A stretch of DNA of 64,000 nt from Flavobacterium sp. SLB02 (GTDB taxonomy: Bacteria > Bacteroidota > Bacteroidia > Flavobacteriales > Flavobacteriaceae). The stretch lies in the NCBI RefSeq assembly GCF_009664855.1, contig NZ_CP045928.1:1617681-1681680 (forward strand). Reading direction: 5' to 3'. The position numbers and the translations under genes are program-made. This document shows positions 43,349 through 51,767 of this stretch, in pieces. Numbering within the stretch: position 1 is the first letter of the stretch; the number at the start of each line of letters is the position of its first letter. The notes under the pieces are model-generated. The model did not search any database. It worked only from the letters and a program-made list of their open reading frames with translations, and had not been told where the DNA came from.

Positions 43349-44215
43349 TTGAAAAAGAAATCAAATATAGAACTTCACACAAAAGAATTAGATAGCCTTG
43401 GTCTTCAGGTAAGAAAAATAGTGGCTAATAATGTTGATTTTACTGGGCATTTGACTAAAGCACACAGAGACGATCATTATGTTTTTTATATTCAGGAAGA
43501 AGGACTGATAGAACTTATGATCGATTTTAAAAATCATCAGATAAAAGATCAGGCGCTGTTTTTTATTGCTCCGGGTCAGGTACATTATTATACCAAACAA
43601 GTAGATTCGAAAGGACATTTTATCTTTTTAAATCCTTCTTACCTGCAAAATACTTATCGAAGGATTTTTGATACGCATCAGAATATTTCTCAGGTTGTGT
43701 CTATCGAAAATTTTGTTTTATTTAAAATTACAGAATTGATCTTTCATCAGGTAGCTGAAGCTGTTGGAGATATTCAAAAAAATATCATTCGTTCCCTTGC
43801 CGATAGTTTAATGGGAATGGTGGTTTTGGAGTTTTCTAAAAATGAAAATTACCTCAAAAACGGCATCGATAGAAAAACAGAACTCACTTTTCAGTTTAGG
43901 CAATTGGTACAAAAACATTTCTTAGAATTAAAAAGACCTAAAGACTACGCTGCTTTGTTGCATATTTCAGTTCCTTATTTAAACGAAATGGTCAAGGAAC
44001 AAACAGGATGCGCTTCAAGTTACTGGATACAGCATGAAATTTTGCTCGAAGCCAAACGATTACTTTTTTACACACAACTCAATACAAAGGAAATTGCTTT
44101 TTCATTGCAATATGAAGATCACACCTATTTTTCCAGATTTTTCAAAAAAAATGAAGGCATTACACCTTTAGAATTTAGAAAGAATTACTGCGATTTGTCC
44201 AATCAAAACTCTTAG
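43349..44215 (+). CDS. AraC-family regulator (TTG start)
   Basis: A 288-aa regulator with an N-terminal cupin-like domain (FYIQEEGLIELMIDFKNHQIKDQALFFIAPGQVHYY) and two C-terminal helix-turn-helices (PKDYAALLHISVPYLNEMVKEQ; TKEIAFSLQYEDHTYFSRFFKKNEGITPLEFRK). No ATG precedes the conserved part in frame; the in-frame stop is at 43328-43330, so the TTG at 43349 is used. It sits directly upstream of the MFS and siderophore-interacting genes and most likely controls them in response to iron or the siderophore. Confidence 0.9.
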   Translation: MKKKSNIELHTKELDSLGLQVRKIVANNVDFTGHLTKAHRDDHYVFYIQEEGLIELMIDFKNHQIKDQALFFIAPGQVHYYTKQVDSKGHFIFLNPSYLQNTYRRIFDTHQNISQVVSIENFVLFKITELIFHQVAEAVGDIQKNIIRSLADSLMGMVVLEFSKNENYLKNGIDRKTELTFQFRQLVQKHFLELKRPKDYAALLHISVPYLNEMVKEQTGCASSYWIQHEILLEAKRLLFYTQLNTKEIAFSLQYEDHTYFSRFFKKNEGITPLEFRKNYCDLSNQNS

Positions 44216-44277
44216 TTAGCCATTTTCGTTTTCTTATAAAGCCCATTCCTTTGTACTCAATTTTAAACAAAAAAAAC

Positions 44278-45453
44278 ATGAGTAGAATTTTAGAAAAGGG
44301 ACAAACTATTGACTTTTACAAAGCCACTATACCCATTATTTTATCGGTATTTGCCATTTACCTCACAATAGGTCTTACGTTAGGGATTGTGCCGGCATTT
44401 GTGCAAAATGATTTAAAGTTTAATAGTTTGATTGTGGGTTTGGTAATTGGTTTACAACCGCTAACCACGCTTTTAACCCGCGCTTATTTCGGAAAAATTA
44501 CCGATACAAAAGGAGCAAAAAGATCTAAACGTGGCGGAATACTTTTGGTGATGGCAGCCGGAATAATTTATGTATTTGCTGCTTCATTTGCATCTTATCC
44601 TTTGGTGGCGTTATTATTTCTTTTACTGGCAAGAATCGTTCACGGCATTGCAGAAAGTTTGTTGGTAATTGGCGCTTTAACATGGGGAATTGGTTTAGTA
44701 GGACATGAAAAGTCCGGTAAAGTGATGACTTGGAACGGAATCGCAATGTATGGCGGAATCGCTGTTGGAGCTCCTTTAAGCATTTGGATGGCTAAAGATT
44801 TTGGAATTGTTTACGCCTTAGGCATGATTGTAATTTTACCTCTTGCAAGCTGGATTTCGACTATTAAACTGCCTGCCATTCCGGTTGACAAAGAACATAT
44901 CAGAACGCCATTTTATAAAGTAGTAGCAACCATCGCCAAACAAGGATTAACACTTGGTTTTTCTTCGATGGCATTTGGTTGCATTGCTTCTTTTATTGCT
45001 TTGTTTTTTACTGAGAAAAATTGGGGAGATGCTTCGTTGGCTTTTATGATTTTCGGATTATCTTATATTCTTACCAGAGTCTTTTTTGCTTCTTATCCGG
45101 ATAAATACGGAGGGTATAAAGTAGCAGTAGTTTCTTTAATCATTGAACTTATTGGGCAATTCCTTATTTATACTTCTTTTGCCAAAGAAATGGCTTTGAT
45201 AGGTTGTGCATTAACGGGAATTGGTTTTTCACTAGTATTTCCTTCATTAGGAGTACTGGCGATCAAAAAAGTAAAACCTCAAATGCGCGGAACTGCCTTA
45301 GGAGCTTATGCCGCATTTTTTGATCTTTCATTAGGATTAGCAGGGCCTTTGGCAGGATTAATTGCAGGTTGGTTTACTTATCAGGATATCTATTTGTTTG
45401 GGAGTTTGAGCTGCTTACTGGCTCTGGGAACTATGTTGTTGAAACGAGGTTAA
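44278..45453 (+). CDS. MFS transporter, probable siderophore or drug exporter
   Basis: A 391-aa exporter with 12 membrane helices, from ATG 44278 (MSRILEKGQTIDFYK). RAYFGKITDTKGAKRSKRGG is the loop-2 motif and LLLARIVHGIAESLLVIGALTWGIG is helix 4. It belongs to the YfcJ/arabinose-efflux-like group. The AraC gene is 62 nt upstream and the siderophore-interacting gene 7 nt downstream, so an iron-linked export role is the best guess. Confidence 0.9.
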   Translation: MSRILEKGQTIDFYKATIPIILSVFAIYLTIGLTLGIVPAFVQNDLKFNSLIVGLVIGLQPLTTLLTRAYFGKITDTKGAKRSKRGGILLVMAAGIIYVFAASFASYPLVALLFLLLARIVHGIAESLLVIGALTWGIGLVGHEKSGKVMTWNGIAMYGGIAVGAPLSIWMAKDFGIVYALGMIVILPLASWISTIKLPAIPVDKEHIRTPFYKVVATIAKQGLTLGFSSMAFGCIASFIALFFTEKNWGDASLAFMIFGLSYILTRVFFASYPDKYGGYKVAVVSLIIELIGQFLIYTSFAKEMALIGCALTGIGFSLVFPSLGVLAIKKVKPQMRGTALGAYAAFFDLSLGLAGPLAGLIAGWFTYQDIYLFGSLSCLLALGTMLLKRG

Positions 45454-45460
45454 TTTAGAA

Positions 45461-46276
45461 ATGATTATGGAAAATTATCAAAAAAAAGTGATGCGTTCTG
45501 TATTTACGGTAAAGCAGAAGTCTTTTATAACACCTCATTATATTCGTGTAGTTTTTGAGGTAACCAATGAGCAATTAGATTTGCTTGCGAATGTAAAACC
45601 CGGATCTAATAACAAAATATATATTTCGCCCAAAGGGATGAATCTTATTTATTTTACGAATAAAGAGAGTAGTGTTTTACCGGAACTTTTGCCCGTAATG
45701 AGAACGTATACAACAAGAAGTATCGATTTTGAAAAGAAAGAACTAAGTATTGATTTTGTAGCTCACGGCGACAATGGCCCAGCATCTGCCTGGGCACAAA
45801 AAGCCGAAGCAGGAGATATTTTGGGTATAGCAATGAAAGAAAGTATAAGAGATTTGGTTCCTCAGGCTAATGAATTTCTTTTAATAGGCGATGCCACGGC
45901 ACTTCCGGTAATGGGAAGTATTTTAGAACAGCTCCCAAAAGACGTACATGTAAAGGCAGTATTGGAAGTACACGGAAAAAAAGACAGGATTAATTTTACT
46001 TCTCAGGCCAATGTAAGTATCGATTGGGTATATAATAAGCATCCTGAAAAAGGAAGTGAGCTGGCAAAGTTTATAAAGAGAGTCTTGCTTCCTGATACCA
46101 AAACGAAAAGATTTGCTTTTGTAGCAGCAGAATACAGTACCGTAAAAACGTTAAGAAGTTATTTTAAAGAAGAAAAAGGCTGGGACAAAAGCGAATTTAC
46201 GGCTTCGGCATATTGGAAAGCAGGAAAATCCGAAAGCGAATCTGTAACAGAACGCAGAGAAGAAAAACAAGATTAG
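45461..46276 (+). CDS. Siderophore-interacting protein, FAD-dependent ferric reductase (ViuB-like)
   Basis: A cytoplasmic flavoprotein of 271 aa that reduces Fe(III)-siderophores to release iron. RTYTTRSIDFEKKELSIDFVAHGDNGPASAWA holds the FAD-binding RxYT motif and the HGxxGPAxxWA signature; LLIGDATALPVMGSIL and VAAEYSTVKTLRSYFKEEKGWDKSEFTASAYWKAG are the NAD(P)-binding half and end. It starts 7 nt after the MFS gene. Start choice Met-Ile-Met-Glu (45461) or the second Met (45467) is open. Confidence 0.93.
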   Translation: MIMENYQKKVMRSVFTVKQKSFITPHYIRVVFEVTNEQLDLLANVKPGSNNKIYISPKGMNLIYFTNKESSVLPELLPVMRTYTTRSIDFEKKELSIDFVAHGDNGPASAWAQKAEAGDILGIAMKESIRDLVPQANEFLLIGDATALPVMGSILEQLPKDVHVKAVLEVHGKKDRINFTSQANVSIDWVYNKHPEKGSELAKFIKRVLLPDTKTKRFAFVAAEYSTVKTLRSYFKEEKGWDKSEFTASAYWKAGKSESESVTERREEKQD

Positions 46277-46304
46277 ACTTATTTTTGTAGTAAGTGAAAT
46301 ATTA

Positions 46305-46345
46305 AAACAGGCAAAAGAGAATTTTTCCTTTTGCCTGTTTTTTTA
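46305..46345 (+). terminator. Terminator after the siderophore-interacting gene
   Basis: AAACAGGCAAAAG (46305-46317) pairs with CTTTTGCCTGTTT (46328-46340) and continues into T. Confidence 0.9.
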
Positions 46346-46397
46346 TGATATAAGTAGAAAGTATATTTTGCTATCTTTATAAAATAATTTTATAATC

Positions 46398-47387
46398 ATG
46401 ACGATACAGCAATTAAAATATATTGTAGCATTAGATGAAGAACGCCATTTTGCACGAGCGGCAGAAGTTTGTATGGTTACACAACCCGGACTTACCATTC
46501 AGTTAAAAAATCTTGAAGAAGAAATTGGCATTAAAATTTTCGATCGAAATAAAGTTCCGTTAACGCCAACTACACTGGGAACAGAAATCATTAACAAAGC
46601 AAAGAAAATACTTCGTGAAGCAGATGAAATCAGGGATTTTGTGGTAAACGAAAAAAACTTATTAGAAGGAGAAGTTAGAGTAGGAGTGATTTCGACTTTA
46701 TCTCCTTATTTGATTCCGTTGTTTATAAAGGCGATGAAAGAGGCAACTCCCAAAGTGCATTTTATTATAAGAGAAGCCAATACGGGGCAATTGATGAAAG
46801 AATTGGAAACGGGTTCATTAGATGTGGTTTTGATGGCAACACCAACTGGAAACCCTAATTTAATTGAACATCCTATTTTTAAAGAGCCTTTTGTAGCCTA
46901 TTTAAACGAACATCACCCAATGGCGAATAATGAGTTTTATGAACTTCAGCCGGGCGATAAAACCGAATTATTGTTGCTTCATAGTGAGTTTTGCTACAAC
47001 GCCCAATTGCTGGATATCTGCGGAATCAAATCTCCGGGAAAATTAAAAGAGCAATTTACCTATGATATTAGTTCAATCGAAACCTTGAAAAATCTGGTTC
47101 GTGCTCAATTGGGATTTGCCATTATACCGGAACTTTCTATTTTAAACGAAAATTACTCAGGACTTTTTAAACCTTTTAAGGAACCGAAACCCGTAAGAGA
47201 AATCAGTTTGGTTGTTTCTGATTCCTTTTCGAAAAAACTATTGCTCGAAAAAATGAATGAAGCGATCTGGAATTGCCTTCCGGATTCCTTAAAGAAAGAT
47301 TTTGCTTATCGAAAAATACGCTGGAACGATTCGCCTTATTTTGCCAAATCGGTTAGTGATTATATAAAATCACATTCAAAAGCTTAA
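46398..47387 (+). CDS. oxyR: OxyR-type peroxide-sensing LysR regulator
   Basis: A 329-aa LysR-family regulator. The N-terminal winged helix is MTIQQLKYIVALDEERHFARAAEVCMVTQPGLTIQLKNLEEEIGIKIFDR. Two Cys lie at residues 199 and 208 (HSEFCYNAQLLDICG), the same numbers and the same 8-residue spacing as the redox pair of E. coli OxyR, so peroxide sensing by disulfide is expected. It should switch on catalase, peroxiredoxin or Ohr-type genes; the OsmC gene at 48456 is close by. A TATCTTTA -7-like element lies 19 nt upstream. Confidence 0.93.
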   Translation: MTIQQLKYIVALDEERHFARAAEVCMVTQPGLTIQLKNLEEEIGIKIFDRNKVPLTPTTLGTEIINKAKKILREADEIRDFVVNEKNLLEGEVRVGVISTLSPYLIPLFIKAMKEATPKVHFIIREANTGQLMKELETGSLDVVLMATPTGNPNLIEHPIFKEPFVAYLNEHHPMANNEFYELQPGDKTELLLLHSEFCYNAQLLDICGIKSPGKLKEQFTYDISSIETLKNLVRAQLGFAIIPELSILNENYSGLFKPFKEPKPVREISLVVSDSFSKKLLLEKMNEAIWNCLPDSLKKDFAYRKIRWNDSPYFAKSVSDYIKSHSKA

Positions 47388-47445
47388 AATAAATTCCAAA
47401 ATATAAATTCCAAATTCCAATTCTAAAGAGAAATTCCAAATAAAA

Positions 47446-47493
47446 AAATTCCAAATTCCAAATTGAACGTAAGCCAATTGGAATTTGGAATTT
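47446..47493. terminator. AATTCCAAATTCCAA hairpin between oxyR and the convergent hydrolase
   Basis: AAATTCCAAATTCCAA (47446-47461) pairs with TTGGAATTTGGAATTT (47478-47493). The gap 47388-47517 also has three more AATTCCAAA copies. It can stop transcription from both sides. Confidence 0.8.
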
Positions 47494-47517
47494 AAAAAAT
47501 TGGAATTTAATTTTAAT

Positions 47518-48306
47518 TTATTTTTTAGAAGCAGCAATTATCACTTTTGCTACAGCCTCTGGTTGAGAAATAAACACCACGTGACTTCCATTTATTTCTG
47601 TAATTTTTGTATTCGAACGTTTGTACATAGCGCGTTCTATTTCAGGAGATATACTTTTGTCTTCAGTTGCTACAATTCCGTACGAAGGTTTATTTCTCCA
47701 GGCTGCTTTTGTAATAGGAGTTCCAAATCCTTTTGCGTAGAAAGCGCCTTGAGAAGCATACATAAAATCTGCGTCTTCTTTGCTGATATCTCCAGCAAAA
47801 CCGGCATGAAATTTAGCTTTATCATAATAAACCACTCCTTTGTCATCAGGGCTTAAAACACCATTTTCAGGAGCTGGAGGAGCAGTCATTAACCATTGCA
47901 CAGAAGTTTCTCCATTATCAGGCTGTAAAGCTGCTACATAAACCAAAGCCGCTACTTTTGGATGATTTCCGGCTTCTGTAATTACAGTACCACCCCAGGA
48001 ATGTCCTACCAAAATTGTTGGTCCGTCTTGTTTGTCTAGGGCTAAATTAGTTACTCTCACATCATCTTCAAGAGAACTTAAAGGGTTTTGAACGATGGTA
48101 ACGTTATATCCTTTTTTACTTAATACCTGATATAAACCTTTCCATCCTGAACCGTCAGCGAATGCACCGTGTACTAATACAACGTTTTTAATTTGTGAAG
48201 GCGTAGTTTGCGCATTAGAGCTTGCTGTTGCAAATAAGAAACTAAAAATAAGTACTGCGAACATGAAATAACGATTCAATTGTTCTTTTAATGCTATTGT
48301 TTTCAT
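47518..48306 (-). CDS. Secreted alpha/beta hydrolase
   Basis: A 262-aa exported hydrolase. The signal peptide ends ASSNAQTT (about residue 33). VVLVHGAFADGSGWKGLYQVL (oxyanion), VGHSWGGTVITEAG (Gly-x-Ser-x-Gly nucleophile), VATEDKSISPEIE (acid) and INGSHVVFISQPEA (His) are all present. It resembles small esterases and haloperoxidase-like hydrolases. It is convergent with oxyR; an OsmC gene lies upstream on the same strand. Confidence 0.9.
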   Translation of the reverse strand: MKTIALKEQLNRYFMFAVLIFSFLFATASSNAQTTPSQIKNVVLVHGAFADGSGWKGLYQVLSKKGYNVTIVQNPLSSLEDDVRVTNLALDKQDGPTILVGHSWGGTVITEAGNHPKVAALVYVAALQPDNGETSVQWLMTAPPAPENGVLSPDDKGVVYYDKAKFHAGFAGDISKEDADFMYASQGAFYAKGFGTPITKAAWRNKPSYGIVATEDKSISPEIERAMYKRSNTKITEINGSHVVFISQPEAVAKVIIAASKK

Positions 48307-48455
48307 AATTGTATGTTTTTAAATTTTGTGAATAGAAATCCCAATTTTCTAAATTGCTTTTTTGTTAGCTTCTGTCTGATCTTAAATTCAATTATGAATC
48401 AGAAAGTAAACAAAATAGACTTACTTGGAATTTTAGAATTGGAATTTATTTTTAA

Positions 48456-48872
48456 TTAGTTTAATGTTACTGATAAAGTAATTTCAGTATTTAATAATTT
48501 TGAGATTGGACAAATTTCTTTGGCTTTTTGTGCTGCTTTCTGAAAATCTTCTTCTGTAATTCCGGGAACTTTTCCGTTAAGGATTAACTGGATCAAAGTG
48601 ATTGTTCCGTCTTCAAAAGTAACTTTTGCTTCAGTACTTAAATCTTCCGCAATAAATCCAGCTTCAGAAAGTAAAAAGCTTAGCTGCATGGTAAAACAGC
48701 CAGAATGTGCCGCTGCAATTAATTCTTCAGGATTGGTTCCTACACCTTCTTCAAAACGGGTTTTAAAAGATAATTGGGCATTGTCTAAAGTGGTGCTTTG
48801 AGTACTAATAGTACCTTTTCCTTCCATTCCTGTACCTTTCCAGTTTGCGTTTGCTCTTCTTGTAAATTTCAT
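48456..48872 (-). CDS. OsmC/Ohr-superfamily peroxide-resistance protein
   Basis: A 138-aa OsmC-type protein. Cys59 ([12 protein letters not shown]) and Cys121 ([15 protein letters not shown]) are the redox pair; [14 protein letters not shown] is the OsmC subfamily signature. It reduces organic or inorganic peroxides. It differs from the Ohr at 25543 in subfamily and in location, here near OxyR. The 149-nt gap to the hydrolase downstream leaves co-transcription uncertain. Confidence 0.92.
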   Translation of the reverse strand: MKFTRRANANWKGTGMEGKGTISTQSTTLDNAQLSFKTRFEEGVGTNPEELIAAAHSGCFTMQLSFLLSEAGFIAEDLSTEAKVTFEDGTITLIQLILNGKVPGITEEDFQKAAQKAKEICPISKLLNTEITLSVTLN

Positions 48873-49088
48873 GATCTTAATTTTTAAGTTATTTATTTAA
48901 TGATTCAAATCGTTTGTTTGATTTTGATGAGACAAATTTATGGTGATAGTTATTATTAATCAAATTAATAATTTTTAACACTTATAAAATTAATTTATAA
49001 TATAGAAAGGTTAAGCTTATAATGAGCTTGATTTCCTTGGGTTTATGGAATATTATTACTCTCTTGAAGCGTTAAAGCAGAATAAAAA

Positions 49089-49140
49089 AAAGGACATTAA
49101 ATATTTAAATGTTTTTACACTTAAGTATTCAATGTCCTTT
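49089..49140 (-). terminator. Terminator after the aldo/keto reductase
   Basis: AAAGGACATT (49089-49098) pairs with AATGTCCTTT (49131-49140), with more partial pairing inside. On the minus strand it leads into a T tract. It lies 70 nt past the AKR stop. Confidence 0.75.
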
Positions 49141-49210
49141 AAAATTAAATAAATATCAAATCTGTCTACCAGAGTAGAGGATGGCTGTATAAAGAATAGT
49201 TTGATCTAAA

Positions 49211-50161
49211 TTACAAACTGGCTGTATTTAATAAAGAAAGATCTTCTGTATCCAGTTGTATTGTAGTTGCGTTTATTAACTCCTTTAGTTGCTCTGGATT
49301 TGTTGCACTAACTATAGGTGCTGAAATTTCAGGTTGGTGCATGATCCACGCCAATGCAATTGTTCCCGGAACAGCATGATGTTTTGAAGCTACAGTATCA
49401 AGTGCTTTTAGAATTTGAAATCCTTTTTCGTTTAAATATTTCTCTACGAATGCACCTCTTTTACTGTCTTTCAGATCGCTTTGAACACGGTATTTTCCGC
49501 TTAAGAAACCGCTTGCCAAAGAAAAATAGCTAATAACACTTAAATTATTTTTTCCGGTAATTGGCCTTATATTATCTTCAAAATCATGACGATCGTATAA
49601 ATTATATTCCGGTTGAAAGGTTTGATAAGCGGGAAGATTATTGTTCTTGCTAATGATAAGAGACTCCTCTAAACGTTCAGGCGTAAAGTTTGAAGCGCCA
49701 ATTATCCTCACTTTTCCGGCTTTAATTAAAGTATCATAAGCATCCAGAGTTTCTTCGATAGGAGTAGACAGATCATCATAATGCGATTGATACAAATCTA
49801 TATAATCGGTTTGAAGTCTTTTTAATGAATCTTCGGCAGCCTGAATAATATAATTTTTACTTAAGCCTTTTTTAGTTTCAGAGAATTCGGCACCTACTTT
49901 TGTAGCCAGAATAATTTTGTCTCTTTTGCCGGATTCTTTCAGCCATTTTCCAATCGCCAACTCCGATTCTCCACCTTGGTGACCTTGTACCCATTTTGAG
50001 TAAACGTCTGCCGTATCTAAGGTATTAAATCCTGCATCTGTAAATTGATTTAACAAATTTTCTGTCATTTTTTGATCTGTAGTCCAACCAAATACATTGG
50101 TTCCAAATACTAGTGGGGCAATTTCAATAGTAGAATTGCCTAATTTTTTATTTTGTATCAT
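49211..50161 (-). CDS. Aldo/keto reductase
   Basis: A 316-aa NADPH-dependent carbonyl reductase. The tetrad is present: Asp and Tyr in LDTADVYSKW, Lys in LATKVGAE, His in LYQSHYDD. It is of the bacterial YajO/IolS-like TIM-barrel group. It is divergent from the IclR gene; a TACTTTTG -7 element (50186-50179, minus) and an ATGAAC half site (50195-50200) lie at its promoter, so control by IclR is likely. Confidence 0.93.
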   Translation of the reverse strand: MIQNKKLGNSTIEIAPLVFGTNVFGWTTDQKMTENLLNQFTDAGFNTLDTADVYSKWVQGHQGGESELAIGKWLKESGKRDKIILATKVGAEFSETKKGLSKNYIIQAAEDSLKRLQTDYIDLYQSHYDDLSTPIEETLDAYDTLIKAGKVRIIGASNFTPERLEESLIISKNNNLPAYQTFQPEYNLYDRHDFEDNIRPITGKNNLSVISYFSLASGFLSGKYRVQSDLKDSKRGAFVEKYLNEKGFQILKALDTVASKHHAVPGTIALAWIMHQPEISAPIVSATNPEQLKELINATTIQLDTEDLSLLNTASL

Positions 50162-50227
50162 AATTTTTAAATTTTACTCAAAAGTAATTATTTAATGAAC
50201 TTTTGTATTTGTAAATAGTAAAAAATG

Positions 50228-50251
50228 TAAATTTGTTCATTATATATGAAC
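50228..50251. promoter_or_regulatory. IclR operator palindrome overlapping the iclR promoter
   Basis: GTTCATTATATATGAAC (50235-50251) is a perfect palindrome with TATAT at the centre. It begins at the end of TAAATTTG (50228-50235), the -7 element of the IclR gene. A single ATGAAC half site is also at 50195-50200, next to the AKR promoter. Confidence 0.75.
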
Positions 50252-50253
50252 TT

Positions 50254-50982
50254 GTGAATCAGTCGGTCAAAAAAACATTTCAAATTTTAGAATATATCGC
50301 TTCAAGTGGCAATTTCGTAAGGCTTAACGACGTGGCAAAGGCTTTGGATCTAAAGAAAAATTCTGTTCACAGTTTTTTAGACAGTCTAAAACAACTGGGC
50401 TATTTAGAACAAGATGATGTAAGTCCGAGATACCGAATAACATCAAAACTGGAATGTTTGTATGCTCCTTTATTATCTATTAATGAACTCAAAAGTGAGT
50501 TGAGGCCTATTTTAGAAAAAATAACCCAGCTTACCAATGAATCTTCTTATCTCGCGGTACAAATGGGATCTTATTACAGACATGAACTTAAATGCGAACC
50601 CAACAGGGCTGTAAAAATCACCCTTAATACGGGAAAGGAGTACGAAATGGCCACTACGGCTATAGGAAAATCATTTCTTGCTTTCTCAGCCCATTTGCAA
50701 ACCAATTTAAGTAAACAATATACTCCCGAACTGGTAAGCACAATTGAAACTGAAATTAAAACCATAATAAAATCGGGTTATGCTTTGGATGTTCAGGCGT
50801 ATGATCCTGATTTGAATTGCGTTGCCATGCCTATATTTTACAAAAATAAACCCATAGCAGTACTTTGCGTTTCGGGTCCTTCGTTTAGATTTAAAGAACC
50901 ACAATTTATAGAATCTCTACGTATAATGGAATCCCTGATTAAGGAACATGGAAAATACGACAGTAAAATGAACATTAGCTAG
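50254..50982 (+). CDS. IclR-family transcriptional regulator
   Basis: A regulator of about 242 aa with an N-terminal winged helix (MNQSVKKTFQILEYIASSGNFVRLNDVAKALDLKKNSVHSFLDSLKQLGYLEQ) and a C-terminal effector domain (GKEYEMATTAIGKSFLAF; GYALDVQAYDPDLNCVAMPIFYKNKPIAVLCVSGPSFRF). I use the GTG at 50254, since the TTG at 50233 lies inside the promoter. It likely represses itself and the divergent aldo/keto reductase. Confidence 0.9.
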   Translation: MNQSVKKTFQILEYIASSGNFVRLNDVAKALDLKKNSVHSFLDSLKQLGYLEQDDVSPRYRITSKLECLYAPLLSINELKSELRPILEKITQLTNESSYLAVQMGSYYRHELKCEPNRAVKITLNTGKEYEMATTAIGKSFLAFSAHLQTNLSKQYTPELVSTIETEIKTIIKSGYALDVQAYDPDLNCVAMPIFYKNKPIAVLCVSGPSFRFKEPQFIESLRIMESLIKEHGKYDSKMNIS

Positions 50983-50997
50983 ACATAAATTCTTGTT

Positions 50998-51504
50998 TTA
51001 TTTTTCATCAATAATGACCACTTTTTCAAAACGTCCGTGATGACTTATTGAAACGTCTTTTAAAATATTTAATTCGGGTTGAGACAAAAAAGGTATTCCA
51101 TTTTTATCTTTGATAATGTCTTTTTTCTCAATCTCTATTACATTATTCAAATGATCTGCGCTGGTAACGGCTATGGTATGTAAATGATCTTTTGAAATCA
51201 TAGTTTTTGTGTAATAAACATTCTCAAGGCAAATTACTTTTCCTGTAACATAATGTTCATTTTTTGAGATGATACTACAAGCGAGCTTTTGAGGAATATA
51301 TTGCCTTATTTTGGTTTGCCGGTTATAGATTTTATAGGCTGCTTCTTTCATGCTCCAAAGCAGCCAAATCAGGATTTCCGGATCTGATGTTTGTGATAAT
51401 AGCAATTGCTCGGTAGGGGTAAAGAGTTTTTCAACAAAACCTTTCCGCCGCCAATTGCTTTTCTGGCGAGATTGCAATATATCTATGACATCGTTACCAA
51501 TCAT
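50998..51504 (-). CDS. 4'-phosphopantetheinyl transferase (Sfp/AcpS superfamily)
   Basis: A 168-aa transferase that attaches the phosphopantetheine arm to the ACP of this cluster. MIGNDVIDI (metal-binding Asp) and LLWSMKEAAYK (W-S-x-K-E-A) are the family motifs, with a weak third motif ISHHGRFEKVVII. It is the last gene of a minus-strand operon; its start overlaps the ACP stop by 4 nt, which argues that the ACP is its substrate. Confidence 0.88.
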   Translation of the reverse strand: MIGNDVIDILQSRQKSNWRRKGFVEKLFTPTEQLLLSQTSDPEILIWLLWSMKEAAYKIYNRQTKIRQYIPQKLACSIISKNEHYVTGKVICLENVYYTKTMISKDHLHTIAVTSADHLNNVIEIEKKDIIKDKNGIPFLSQPELNILKDVSISHHGRFEKVVIIDEK

Positions 51505-51767
51505 TTTGCAGCGAGCTTGGCAGAGATAATTTCGACCGAAGTTTTTACATCAAGCATTCGTTCCATATCAGTGTTATCAATAACGACATCAAATGCTTCT
51601 TCGATATCCAGAATAATGTCTACCAGGTTAGCTGAATTAATACTCAAATCATTGATAAAATCAGTATCTTCGGTAAGGTTGTCATAAGCTTCGGTATTGG
51701 TCGTGTAAGGCTTTATGATCACTTTCAATTTTGCTATAAGTTCTTCTTTATTCATATTAATTTTCAA
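51501..51767 (-). CDS. Acyl carrier protein of the type III PKS cluster
   Basis: An 88-aa carrier protein. DLSINSANLVDIILDIEEAFDV is the modification site region: Ser45 should carry phosphopantetheine. The canonical Asp-Ser-Leu motif is Asn-Ser-Ala here. The rest is an acidic four-helix bundle. It overlaps the ketosynthase end by 11 nt and the PPTase start by 4 nt. It differs enough from housekeeping AcpP to suggest a dedicated carrier that feeds the type III synthase. Confidence 0.88.
   Translation of the reverse strand: MKINMNKEELIAKLKVIIKPYTTNTEAYDNLTEDTDFINDLSINSANLVDIILDIEEAFDVVIDNTDMERMLDVKTSVEIISAKLAAK

Noticed and set aside
44198..44253. Another GTCC direct-repeat promoter before the MFS gene at 44278
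   Set aside because: GTCCAATCAA occurs once, without a partner at 21 bp and without a -7 element at 45 nt.
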